11,194 bases of DNA from an uncultured Eubacteriales bacterium (GCA_902766515.1 CACXEB010000063.1:1-11194); one strand, 5' to 3'; numbered from the stretch's first letter, positions 1-6,905 are shown. The notes: generated by a model from the sequence alone, not told the origin. Program-made: numbers and translations.

Positions 1-572
1 ACCAGTTCGCGGTATCCCGCCCGGCACAGGCGGAGGGCTTCCTCCCGGATGTCCCCGAGCGGACGCGAACGGATGCCGCCCCGCACGTAGGGAATGATGC
101 AATAGCTGCAATACCGGTCGCAGCCCTCCTGCACCTTGATGATCGCGCGGGTACGGCCCTCGTCCGCGCTGACGGTCAGGGACTCAAACGGCACGCGCAG
201 GACGTCGGAGACCGCGACGATCTGCTTCTGTTCGCGCTGCGCCGTTTCCAGGAGGTCGACCACCTCCGCGCGGTGCTGAACACCGATGACCAGGCGCGCG
301 CCGGTCTTCAGCAGCGCCTCGCCGTCCCGCTGCGCGAGGCAGCCGGCGATGACGACGTCCGCCGACGGGTTGTGCCTGAAGGCACGGCGCACGGCGTTCA
401 TGGACTTCCGGTCTCCCGTGCCGGTCACCGTGCATGTGTTGACGACATAGACGTCCGCGGCGCCATCGAACGGCCGGACCTGATAACCTGCCTGGACAAA
501 GCATTCCAGCATGGCCTGCGTGTCGTACTGGTTCACCTTGCAGCCAAGCGTATGAAAAGCAACGGACGGCAA
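1..572 (-). CDS. mtaB: MtaB, tRNA t6A37 methylthiotransferase (N-terminal 190 residues; rest beyond the left edge)
   Basis: Radical-SAM enzyme that adds a methylthio group to C2 of N6-threonylcarbamoyladenosine at tRNA position 37, giving ms2t6A. The reading starts at TTG (572-570), one base past the rsmE stop, with GGAGG eight bases upstream; no ATG start exists near it. Visible are the N-terminal UPF0004 domain with its three cluster cysteines C11 (in LGCKVNQYDT), C47 (in NTCTVTGTGDRKS) and C78 (in AGCLAQ), then the radical-SAM motif C151-x3-C155-x2-C158 followed by IIPYVRGG. The LGCKVNQ and NTCTVT forms are typical of MtaB rather than MiaB or RimO; this subfamily call is from known motif patterns. 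The remaining radical-SAM barrel and TRAM domain are outside the window. It is the last visible gene of the aspS-prmA-rsmE-mtaB operon. Confidence 0.93.
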   Translation of the reverse strand, partial: MPSVAFHTLGCKVNQYDTQAMLECFVQAGYQVRPFDGAADVYVVNTCTVTGTGDRKSMNAVRRAFRHNPSADVVIAGCLAQRDGEALLKTGARLVIGVQHRAEVVDLLETAQREQKQIVAVSDVLRVPFESLTVSADEGRTRAIIKVQEGCDRYCSYCIIPYVRGGIRSRPLGDIREEALRLCRAGYREL

Positions 573-573
573 C

Positions 574-1314
574 TCAATCGCCTCCCGAAGGACCGTATTC
601 GCCGCAGGCGCTCAGCAGCATCACAGCCGCGGCCAGCCCGGCGGTTTCCGTCCGGAAGATCCGTGGGCCGAGCGTGACGGGAACGGCGCCGCAGGCGCGC
701 ATGCCGTCGATTTCCTCCGGCGTGATGCCCCCCTCCGGACCGATGACGATGGCCGCGTCCCGCAGCGGGCTGACCGTCTGCGCCGCCCGGGAGAGCGACC
801 GGCCATGCTCCTCTTCCCACGGCACCAGCACCAGCTCATGCCGCTGGAGGCAGGCCGGAAGGTCGGCCGCGCGAATCACTTCAATCCCCGGCACATGGGC
901 TCTGCCGGATTGCTTGGCCGCCTCCTGGGCGATGCGCGCCCAGCGCTCCGTTTTGCGCAGGACATCCTGACTGCTGTTGAAGCGGCTGACAGAGCGCACC
1001 ATCTCCAACAGGCAGATCCGGTCGATGCCTGCTTCCGTGTTCTTCTGTACGATCCAGTCCACCTTGTCCGCTTTGGGCAGACCCTGGTAGAGCGTCACCT
1101 TCAGGCGCGGCTCCGGCGACGGGAGGCGCGCTCCGACGCGCGCCAGCACCTCCGGCGCGTCAGCGGACAGTACCGCGCTGTACAGGGCATCCTCCATGAT
1201 CAGCTGGACCTCGTCGCCCGGCTTCAGGCGGAGAACCTTCAGCGCATGGTGGGCCTCCTGCGCCGTCAGGCGGGCTGTATCATCATTGATCCGCTCCGCA
1301 AAAAAACGATGCAT
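574..1314 (-). CDS. rsmE: RsmE, 16S rRNA (uracil-1498-N3)-methyltransferase
   Basis: SAM-dependent SPOUT-family methyltransferase that makes m3U1498 in 16S rRNA of the assembled 30S subunit. The 246 residues match the usual length. The N-terminal PUA-like domain (about 1-70) has HHALKVLRLKPGDEV at 22-36. The C-terminal trefoil-knot domain shows KADKVDWIVQKNTEAG at 81-96, the SAM-binding IGPEGG at 191-196 and LGPRIFRTETA at 215-225, all characteristic of RsmE. The ATG start has GAGG five bases upstream, partly overlapping the prmA stop region; prmA ends seven bases before. Its own stop is one base from the mtaB start. The prmA-rsmE-mtaB order is common in Clostridia. Nothing is missing or odd. 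Confidence 0.96.
   Translation of the reverse strand: MHRFFAERINDDTARLTAQEAHHALKVLRLKPGDEVQLIMEDALYSAVLSADAPEVLARVGARLPSPEPRLKVTLYQGLPKADKVDWIVQKNTEAGIDRICLLEMVRSVSRFNSSQDVLRKTERWARIAQEAAKQSGRAHVPGIEVIRAADLPACLQRHELVLVPWEEEHGRSLSRAAQTVSPLRDAAIVIGPEGGITPEEIDGMRACGAVPVTLGPRIFRTETAGLAAAVMLLSACGEYGPSGGD
581..585 (-). promoter_or_regulatory. Ribosome binding site that fixes the TTG start of mtaB
   Basis: GGAGG on the minus strand lies eight bases before TTG at 572-570. It sits inside the last codons of rsmE, so the two genes are probably translationally coupled. Its spacing rejects other possible starts in this frame, such as the ATT two codons upstream. Confidence 0.8.
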
Positions 1315-1321
1315 GGCCGCC

Positions 1322-2266
1322 TCATTTCAATGGCTTCCGCGCCGCAAAGGCGCACCAGTCGCCCCGGTGCGTCCGGGCCAGGATCTCATAGCCCGCGGCC
1401 GTCAGGGCTTCATGCACGTCTTCTTCCCGTTCGCGGATGATGCCGGAGCAGACGAAGCAGCCGCCCGGCTTCAGGTATCCAAGCAGCGGTCCGGCCAGCA
1501 TGCAGATGACCGGCGCCAGGATGTTTGCCGCCGCAAAATCGTAGATCCCGCGGACACCCTTCAGCAGATCGCCCTGCTCTAAAGTGATCGCGTCCTCCAG
1601 CCGGTTTAGGGCGACGTTTTCACGCGCCACCCGCACGGCGTCCGGATCGATATCGATCGCCGTCACCGGCTTCGCGCCCAGCAGCGCGGCCGCGATGGCG
1701 AGGATGCCCGAGCCCGTGCCGATATCCAGCAGGGAACCGCCCTGGTAATAGCGTTCGATCAGCTCAATGCACAGGGCGGTCGTTTCGTGCGTGCCCGTGC
1801 CGAAGGCCATGCCGGGATCGATCTCGATGATCAGGTCATCCGGCGCCGACGCCCACGTCTCCCAGCTTGGCTTGACGACCAGGTGCCTGCCCACGCGGAA
1901 CGGCTTGAAATACTGCTTCCAGTTTTCCGCCCAGTCCTCTTCGCGGATATTGGTCAGGCTGACCGTCAGCGCGCCAAAGGCCGGACCGTCCTGCAGCTCC
2001 CGCAGCCGGTTCAATTCCATCTGAAGCGTCTCGAGCGTCTGGGCAGCCGTTTCCTCGTCAAACCAGGCTTTGACCTGGACGTCCTCCGGCGCCGCGTCGA
2101 TCAGCGCGCGGTCCATCAGCTCCCAGTTATGGCCTGGCTTGTCCGGATCCGGCAGGTCGTTCCTGTCGATGATCTGGGTGCCGGCCGCGCCCAGGCGCAT
2201 CAGCAGCGCGGATACGATATCCGCGCCGCTGGTCGTCGTACTGACAGTGAATTCTGTATATTCCAT
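1322..2266 (-). CDS. prmA: PrmA, ribosomal protein L11 methyltransferase
   Basis: SAM-dependent methyltransferase that methylates ribosomal protein L11. The product is 314 residues, a full-length member. The N-terminal substrate-recognition domain is about 1-100; the linker contains the hallmark EEDWAENWKQYFKP (109-122), followed by DPGMAFGTGTHETT (150-163), SAM motif I DIGTGSGILAI (181-191), the acidic end of strand two at AIDIDPDA (203-210), and AANIL (246-250). The first domain carries an extra stretch rich in D and P around 35-62 compared with short PrmA forms; I see this as family variation. It follows aspS by 15 bases; the Shine-Dalgarno is weak (GGGT), suggesting coupling to aspS translation. 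Confidence 0.95.
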   Translation of the reverse strand: MEYTEFTVSTTTSGADIVSALLMRLGAAGTQIIDRNDLPDPDKPGHNWELMDRALIDAAPEDVQVKAWFDEETAAQTLETLQMELNRLRELQDGPAFGALTVSLTNIREEDWAENWKQYFKPFRVGRHLVVKPSWETWASAPDDLIIEIDPGMAFGTGTHETTALCIELIERYYQGGSLLDIGTGSGILAIAAALLGAKPVTAIDIDPDAVRVARENVALNRLEDAITLEQGDLLKGVRGIYDFAAANILAPVICMLAGPLLGYLKPGGCFVCSGIIREREEDVHEALTAAGYEILARTHRGDWCAFAARKPLK

Positions 2267-2281
2267 CGTTTTCAGACCCGG

Positions 2282-3571
2282 TCAGGGCTCGATCCGGTTC
2301 GGACCGCGGAAGAGGAATTCGGCCTCCTTGATGGAAAGGCCGAGCAGCAGCATGGTCAGCCGGTCCACGCCCAGACCGAAGCCGCCGTGCGGCGGGCAGC
2401 CGTAGCGGAAGAATTCCATGTAGAAGGCCACGTCCTTGCCCAGGCCCTTCTCGTCCGCCTGCCGGCGCAGGGGCTCATAGCGGTGCTCGCGCTGGGCGCC
2501 GGTCGTGATTTCCGTGCCGCGCCAGATGAGGTCATAACCCAGCGGATTGCCCTGTTCGTCGCGCATATGGTAGAACGCGCGCTTTTCGGGGCCGTAGTCC
2601 GTCACGAACAGGAACTCATGGCCGAATTTATCCATGGACAGCCTGGCGCACAGGTGTTCCGCGTCGGTGGTCAGGTCGTTCTTCTCCGATTCGTCCACCG
2701 TGTAGCCGTAGCGTTCCTCCAGCTCGCGGTAGACATCGCACAGCTTCATTTCGGGGAAAGGCAGGGTGGGCACGACGACATCCAGGCCGTACTGCGCCTT
2801 GATCTGCTCGCCGCAGGCGTCGCTGACAGCCTGCAGGGCGGCGGTCAGCAGTTCCGCCTCGATCTGCATCACATCGCGGAAGGAATCGATGTAGCTCATC
2901 TCGATGTCAAAGCCGGTGAACTCCGTCGCGTGCTTGTTGGTATAGGATTTTTCCGCGCGGAACACGGGACCGACCTCGAAGATCCGGTCAAACCCCGCCG
3001 CCATCGCCATCTGCTTGTAGAACTGCGGGCTCTGGCTCAGGTAGCCCTTTCGGTCAAAATACTTGAGCTCAAACACTTCGCTGCCGGATTCGCTGGCCGC
3101 GCCGATCAGCTTGGGCGTATGGATCTCGATAAACCGGCGGTTGAGCAGGAACTGCCTCATCGCGTTGACCATGACCGTCTGGGCCTGGTAAATCAGCAGG
3201 TTCTTATCCGTGCGCAGATCGATCCAGCGGTAGTCCAGCCGGGAGTCGATCGCGGCGTCGCGGGAAATCGGCAGCGGTTCGGCGATGGATTCCACCCGGA
3301 TCATGTCCGGCAGCATCTCCCGGCCGCCCAGTTTGACATAGCTGTTTTCCACGATCGTCCCTTCCGCCGTGATGACGGACTCGACGGTCAGCTGGTCGAC
3401 AGCGGCGGCGACCTCAGGATACTTCTCCTTTTCCACGGTCAGCTGGATCCTGCCGGTGGTATCCCGTAACACAAGAAACGCCATCGTGCGTTTATTGCGA
3501 ATATTCTCCACAAAGCCCTGCAGCTTGACGCGCTCGCCGGCGGGTGCCTCGGCGATGAGTGATCTGAGCAT
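2282..3571 (-). CDS. aspS: Aspartyl-tRNA synthetase, archaeal/eukaryotic-like short type (possibly Asp-tRNA(Asn) forming)
   Basis: Class II aminoacyl-tRNA synthetase that charges tRNA with aspartate. At 429 residues it lacks the GAD insertion that brings the standard bacterial enzyme to about 590, and matches the archaeal type found in many Clostridia. An N-terminal OB-fold anticodon-binding domain (about 1-100, with VKLQGFVENIR at 15-25) precedes the catalytic core: SQSPQFYKQ (179-187), motif 2 FRAE (204-207), GTEITTGAQREHR (352-364) and motif 3 GFGLGVDR (397-404). Such enzymes are often non-discriminating and also make Asp-tRNA(Asn) for GatCAB; whether this one does cannot be read here. It is the first gene of the leftward operon, with GGGAGG eight bases before ATG and its own promoter at 3647-3675. 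Confidence 0.95.
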   Translation of the reverse strand: MLRSLIAEAPAGERVKLQGFVENIRNKRTMAFLVLRDTTGRIQLTVEKEKYPEVAAAVDQLTVESVITAEGTIVENSYVKLGGREMLPDMIRVESIAEPLPISRDAAIDSRLDYRWIDLRTDKNLLIYQAQTVMVNAMRQFLLNRRFIEIHTPKLIGAASESGSEVFELKYFDRKGYLSQSPQFYKQMAMAAGFDRIFEVGPVFRAEKSYTNKHATEFTGFDIEMSYIDSFRDVMQIEAELLTAALQAVSDACGEQIKAQYGLDVVVPTLPFPEMKLCDVYRELEERYGYTVDESEKNDLTTDAEHLCARLSMDKFGHEFLFVTDYGPEKRAFYHMRDEQGNPLGYDLIWRGTEITTGAQREHRYEPLRRQADEKGLGKDVAFYMEFFRYGCPPHGGFGLGVDRLTMLLLGLSIKEAEFLFRGPNRIEP

Positions 3572-3594
3572 GTCTGTTTCCTCCCTTTATGCAG

Positions 3595-3622
3595 CATCCT
3601 GCGGATGTTCTGCGCAGCGCAG
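3595..3622 (-). promoter_or_regulatory. Two adjacent perfect hairpins in the aspS leader
   Basis: Within the roughly 70-base leader deduced for aspS there are two perfect inverted repeats of 13 bases each, two bases apart: 3610-3622 (CTGCGC-N-GCGCAG) and 3595-3607 (CATCC-GCA-GGATG in the mRNA sense). The ribosome binding site at 3580-3585 follows nine bases after the second. A 9-base direct repeat ATCCTGCGG (plus strand) occurs at 3596-3604 and 3629-3637. The arms are seen directly. A role in mRNA stability, translation or protein binding is inference. The leader is too short for a T-box. Confidence 0.45.
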
Positions 3623-3646
3623 GCGCTTATCCTGCGGCCGCTGCCT

Positions 3647-3675
3647 ATTGTACAGGATTTGGCGCGATTTTGCAA
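3647..3675 (-). promoter_or_regulatory. Promoter of the aspS-prmA-rsmE-mtaB operon
   Basis: On the minus strand TTGCAA (3675-3670) is followed after exactly 17 bases by TACAAT (3652-3647), close to the sigma-A consensus. The predicted start is near 3640-3642, giving a leader of about 70 bases before the aspS ATG. The site lies in an AT-rich stretch that contrasts with the GC-rich genes. Confidence 0.75.
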
Positions 3676-3701
3676 GCATAGCTTCTCATTGCAAATAGAT
3701 A

Positions 3702-3730
3702 TTGCATATTTTCATCCATGAGTGTATAAT
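3702..3730 (+). promoter_or_regulatory. Promoter of the lspA-rluD-mnmE-argR-recN operon
   Basis: TTGCAT (3702-3707), a 17-base spacer and a perfect TATAAT (3725-3730) form a strong sigma-A-type promoter. The start should fall near 3737, leaving about 24 bases before the lspA ATG with AAAGGAG at 3747-3753. It is back to back with the aspS promoter; the two -35 boxes are 26 bases apart. Confidence 0.8.
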
Positions 3731-3739
3731 ATGCATATT
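3728..3739. repeat. Perfect 12-base palindrome over the lspA -10 box and start point
   Basis: AATATGCATATT reads the same on both strands and covers the last three bases of the -10 box and the predicted transcription start. The core TGCATATT recurs at 3703-3710 over the -35 box, 29 bases away. Such placement is typical of an operator, but AT-rich palindromes also arise by chance, so the regulatory role is an inference. Confidence 0.4.
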
Positions 3740-3760
3740 CCGTAAGAAAGGAGCCTTTGG

Positions 3761-4213
3761 ATGCGCAGGGGAACGGCAGCGGCAATTTGGCTGGGACTGA
3801 CGGCATTGGACCAGGGTGTCAAGGCTTTGACCTTCGGGCGCACGGTCCCGCTCATCCCGCACGTCATCCGCGTTAATTATACATCCAATACAGGGTTCTC
3901 CCTCGGCCTGTTCGCGAACGGCAACCTGGCGGCGATCCTGGCCGCTGCGGCCGTCCTGGCCGGCGTCCTGATCATATACTTCCGCCTGCCGCCCGCATCG
4001 CCCTATCGCTTTCCCCTGCTGCTCATGTCGGCCGGCGCGGTCAGCAACCTGATCGACCGCATATTTCTCGGATATGTGCGCGACATGCTGGAGCTTCTGT
4101 TTATCCACTTCTACATTTTCAACCCCGCGGACGTCTATGTGACCTTTGGCGCGCTCCTCTGCGCCATCCGGCTGATCCGGCCCGAGCAGCCCGCGAAAAA
4201 GGAGACAACGTGA
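3761..4213 (+). CDS. lspA: Lipoprotein signal peptidase LspA (signal peptidase II), slightly divergent
   Basis: Membrane aspartyl protease that removes the signal peptide from diacylglyceryl-prolipoproteins at the cytoplasmic membrane. The 150 residues hold about four hydrophobic segments (near 5-20, 55-74, 84-97, 124-138). Family marks are LDQGVK (16-21), NTG (43-45), NLIDR (96-100), the expected catalytic Asp in VRDM (D108) and FNPAD (120-124, D124). Two motifs depart from the common form: NTG is followed directly by FSLG with no Ala pair, and the usual GGALGN reads AGAVSN. Both catalytic aspartates remain, so activity is likely. AAAGGAG lies seven bases before ATG. It is the first gene of the rightward operon and its stop overlaps the rluD start, an arrangement familiar from other Bacillota. 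Confidence 0.9.
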   Translation: MRRGTAAAIWLGLTALDQGVKALTFGRTVPLIPHVIRVNYTSNTGFSLGLFANGNLAAILAAAAVLAGVLIIYFRLPPASPYRFPLLLMSAGAVSNLIDRIFLGYVRDMLELLFIHFYIFNPADVYVTFGALLCAIRLIRPEQPAKKETT

Positions 4214-5082
4214 ACGAAGAGATGATCACCCTCCGGTGCGGGCAGCCGGGCGAACGGCTGGATGTGTGCGCCGCGAAGGCCTGCACGTCCCGCGCGCAGG
4301 CTGCGCGCCTGATCCGGGAAGGCCAGGTCACAGTCAACGGGCAGGTCCAGCGCAAGCCGGGCCTGGCGCTGGAATCCGGAGATACCGTCCTGGTCACCGT
4401 TCCGCCGCCGCATGAAACGGGCCTGGAAGCGCAGGACATTCCGATTGAGATCCTCTACGAGGACAACCGGATTGCCGTCATCAACAAACCGGCCGGCATG
4501 GTCGTGCACCCGGCGCCCGGCAATCCGGACGGCACCCTGGTGAACGCGCTGCTCGCCCGGCTCAGCACGCTGTCCGGCATCGGCGGTGAGCTGCGCCCCG
4601 GCATCGTCCACCGGCTGGACAAGGATACCAGCGGCCTGATCCTGATCGCCAAGGACGACGCCGCGCACCTGGCGCTCTCCGCGCAGCTGGCCAACCATGA
4701 GATGGAGAAGCATTACCGCGCGGTAGTCGAGGGAAACATGCCCGCGGCATCCGGCACCGTCAACGCGCCCATTGGCCGCAGCGCCAGGGACCGCAAGAAA
4801 ATGGCCATCCGGCCGGACGGGCGTTCGGCCGTGACGGAATGGACCGTCATGAAGCCCCAAATGCGCGGAACGCTGCTGGACGTGCACATCCTGACCGGCC
4901 GTACACACCAGATCCGCGTACACATGGCCTCCATCGGCCACCCGGTCATGGGCGATCCGATCTACGGCCATCCCGCCAACGCGCCCCGGCTGATGCTGCA
5001 CGCCTATTCCCTCCGCTTTACGCATCCGGGCACGGGCCTGCCGGTCACCTTCACCGCGCCCTGCCCATTTTCAGAGGAGTGA
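4210..5082 (+). CDS. rluD: RluA-family pseudouridine synthase (RluD/YlyB-like)
   Basis: Pseudouridine synthase that isomerises uridines in 23S rRNA; RluD members act on helix 69, but the exact target of this copy is inferred. The GTG start (4210-4212) overlaps the lspA stop in GTGA, with AAGGAG five bases before it. The 290-residue protein has an N-terminal S4 RNA-binding domain (about 14-65, with SRAQAARLIREGQVTVNG at 27-44) and the catalytic domain with INKPAGMVVHP (91-101), the signature HRLDKDTSG (134-142, catalytic D137) and GRTHQIRVH near the C-terminal third. Length is near the family norm of about 300. Its last codons contain the mnmE ribosome binding site. Confidence 0.93.
   Translation: MNEEMITLRCGQPGERLDVCAAKACTSRAQAARLIREGQVTVNGQVQRKPGLALESGDTVLVTVPPPHETGLEAQDIPIEILYEDNRIAVINKPAGMVVHPAPGNPDGTLVNALLARLSTLSGIGGELRPGIVHRLDKDTSGLILIAKDDAAHLALSAQLANHEMEKHYRAVVEGNMPAASGTVNAPIGRSARDRKKMAIRPDGRSAVTEWTVMKPQMRGTLLDVHILTGRTHQIRVHMASIGHPVMGDPIYGHPANAPRLMLHAYSLRFTHPGTGLPVTFTAPCPFSEE
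5073..5079 (+). promoter_or_regulatory. Ribosome binding site that decides the mnmE start
   Basis: AGAGGAG lies in the final codons of rluD. It is eight bases before ATG 5088 but only two before the in-frame ATG 5082, so 5088 is the better start. Confidence 0.7.
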
Positions 5083-5087
5083 TGCAC

Positions 5088-6422
5088 ATGGACCTGGATA
5101 TGCGCGACACCATCGCCGCCTGTGCGACGGCGCCCGGAGCGGCGGGGATCGCGGTCATCCGTGTCAGCGGCGACCGGGCGGAGGCCATCCTGAACGCCGT
5201 CTTTACGCCGAAAAGCGCCATTGACCGCATGGAACACGGCCGGCTGTACCTGGGCATATGCCACGACGGCCCGACCCCTATCGATGAATGCATGGCCGTC
5301 GTCATGCGCGCGCCGAAAAGCTACACCCGGCAGGATGTCGCCGAGATCCAGCTGCACGGAAGCACCTACGCCGTGCACGCCTGCCTGGACGCGCTGATCA
5401 GAAACGGCGCGCGGCCGGCCGACCCGGGTGAATTCACGCTGCGCGCCTTCCTGAACGGACGGATCGACCTGAGCCAGGCGGAATCGGTCATGCGGCTGAT
5501 CCACGCGGACAGCGAGCGGGCCGGCCAGAGCGCGCTGCGCCAGCTGAACGGCGGCGCGAGCCGGTTCATCCACGGGATCGAAAAAGAGATCCTGGCCGTC
5601 CTTGCTGCGGTCGAAGCGGCCATTGATTACCCGGAGGAGGTCGACACGCCGGAAGAAGCCCGCCAGCTGGCGGCAACCTGCCGGGACCTGGCCGCCCGGC
5701 TGCGGGCCGCCGCGAAAAACCGCGCGGCCCGGATGGTGCGCGAAGGCATCCACATCGCCCTGTTGGGCGCTCCCAACGCCGGCAAATCGACCCTGTTCAA
5801 CGCCCTGCTGGACGAGGACAGGTCCATCGTCACCGATATCCCCGGCACCACCCGGGACGTGATCAGCGCCTCCTTCAGCGTGGACGGCTACAGCGTCACG
5901 CTGTATGATACGGCCGGGCTGCATGATACCGCGGATCAGATCGAGCAGCTGGGGATCAGCCGCACCTACCAGACGGCCTCCGGAGCGGATATGATCTGGT
6001 GGCTGACCGAAGCCGCCCATCCGGTGACGGAGGTTCCGGAGATCGTCCGCTCCTCCGGCCTGCCCGTATGGACGATCTGCACGAAGACGGACCAGCTGCC
6101 GGCATCCGTCCCGCCGCCGGCCGGCGCGATACCGGTCAGCGTCAGAACCGGCCAGGGCATCGACGGACTGATCCGCCGCCTGAAGGAAACCTTTGCCGAG
6201 TCGCCGGAGACCCCGCTGACGCAGGAGCGCCATATTGCCGCCGCGGCCGCTTCGGCACAGGCCCTGACAGACGCGGCCGAAACCCTGGAAGCCGGGCTTT
6301 CCCAGGAATTCGCTGCGGTCCACCTGCACGAAGCCCTGGATATCCTCGGGCGGATTACCGGCACCAGGACAGACGAGTCCCTGCTTGATGAAATCTTCAG
6401 CCAATTCTGCGTAGGAAAGTGA
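5088..6422 (+). CDS. mnmE: MnmE, tRNA uridine-34 modification GTPase
   Basis: GTPase that, with MnmG, puts the cmnm5 group on wobble uridine 34 of certain tRNAs. From ATG 5088 the product has 444 residues, close to the usual 450-460. The N-terminal tetrahydrofolate-binding domain (about 1-120) begins MRDTIAACATAPGAAG. A helical domain surrounds the G domain, which shows G1 GAPNAGKST (227-235), G2 GTTRD (253-257), G3 DTAG (274-277) and G4 TKTD (332-335, with Thr instead of the usual Asn). The C-terminus ends in FCVGK with the conserved Cys441. It starts six bases after rluD and its stop is eight bases before argR. Its usual partner mnmG is not in the window; mnmE in Bacillota normally sits beside mnmG near the origin. 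Confidence 0.96.
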   Translation: MDLDMRDTIAACATAPGAAGIAVIRVSGDRAEAILNAVFTPKSAIDRMEHGRLYLGICHDGPTPIDECMAVVMRAPKSYTRQDVAEIQLHGSTYAVHACLDALIRNGARPADPGEFTLRAFLNGRIDLSQAESVMRLIHADSERAGQSALRQLNGGASRFIHGIEKEILAVLAAVEAAIDYPEEVDTPEEARQLAATCRDLAARLRAAAKNRAARMVREGIHIALLGAPNAGKSTLFNALLDEDRSIVTDIPGTTRDVISASFSVDGYSVTLYDTAGLHDTADQIEQLGISRTYQTASGADMIWWLTEAAHPVTEVPEIVRSSGLPVWTICTKTDQLPASVPPPAGAIPVSVRTGQGIDGLIRRLKETFAESPETPLTQERHIAAAAASAQALTDAAETLEAGLSQEFAAVHLHEALDILGRITGTRTDESLLDEIFSQFCVGK

Positions 6423-6430
6423 GGCCTCCC

Positions 6431-6901
6431 ATGAAATCCGACCGTCACGCAACGATCATGAAGCTCATCGCCGATGAAGTCATCACAACCCAGGACGAAA
6501 TGGTCACCCGGCTCAACGAGCTGGGGTACCGCGTCACGCAGGCCACCGTATCCCGGGATATCCGGGAGCTGGGCCTGGCCAAGGAAACGGACGTGACCGG
6601 CCTGGTGCGGTACGTGCCGTCCAGCAGCGGCGCGAAGACCGCCGTCGCGCGCAGCGAGCGCGAGCGCTTTACCCAGATGTTTATCAACTCCGTGCTGGGC
6701 ATTCAGTCGGCGAACAACATGATCGTCCTGCACACCCTGTCGGGCGCCGCCAACGCGGCGGCCGAGGCGCTGGACGGCCTGCACTGGCCCGAGATCCTGG
6801 GTACCATGGCGGGCGACAACACCATTTTTGTCGTCGTGCGCGCCAACCATGAAACGCCGGAGATCGTCAAACGGCTCGAACGACTGCTGAGAGGGAAATG
6901 A
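6431..6901 (+). CDS. argR: ArgR/AhrC, arginine-responsive transcription regulator
   Basis: Hexameric DNA-binding protein that represses arginine biosynthesis and can activate catabolism when arginine is bound. ATG 6431 (GTGAGG six bases upstream) gives 156 residues with the standard start MKSDRHATIMKLI; the upstream GTG at 6419 has no well-spaced ribosome site. The N-terminal winged helix (1-70) contains TQDEMVTRLNELG (20-32) and the recognition segment TQATVSRDIREL (36-47). The C-terminal oligomerisation and arginine-binding domain (about 80-156) has TLSGAANAAAEALD (102-115) and GTMAGDNTIF (124-133). The second acidic residue of the common GDDT is Asn130 here. It sits just before recN, a widespread pairing in Bacillota that does not imply a shared function. 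Confidence 0.95.
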   Translation: MKSDRHATIMKLIADEVITTQDEMVTRLNELGYRVTQATVSRDIRELGLAKETDVTGLVRYVPSSSGAKTAVARSERERFTQMFINSVLGIQSANNMIVLHTLSGAANAAAEALDGLHWPEILGTMAGDNTIFVVVRANHETPEIVKRLERLLRGK

Positions 6902-6905
6902 TCGC

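Noticed and set aside
1787..3469. A 560-codon open frame on the plus strand across prmA and aspS
   Set aside because: It lies antisense to two well-recognised genes, has no recognisable domain or ribosome site, and its length reflects high GC content with third-position bias.
3572..3660. T-box leader before aspS
   Set aside because: The promoter leaves only about 70 bases of leader and I see no T-box sequence or terminator; a T-box needs well over 150 bases.
4839..5087. Longer N-terminus for mnmE, from 4839 or from ATG 5082
   Set aside because: The region overlaps rluD in another frame, MnmE proteins start near MRDTIAA, and the ribosome site is well spaced only for 5088.
6419..6430. GTG start for argR
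   Set aside because: It has no properly spaced ribosome site, overlaps the mnmE stop, and adds four residues that ArgR proteins lack; ATG 6431 fits both.
5004..6452. A 482-codon open frame on the minus strand opposite mnmE, and a 440-codon one at 5966-7288
   Set aside because: Both are antisense to clear genes (mnmE, argR, recN) and show the Arg/Gly/Ala- or Ser-rich composition of shadow frames.
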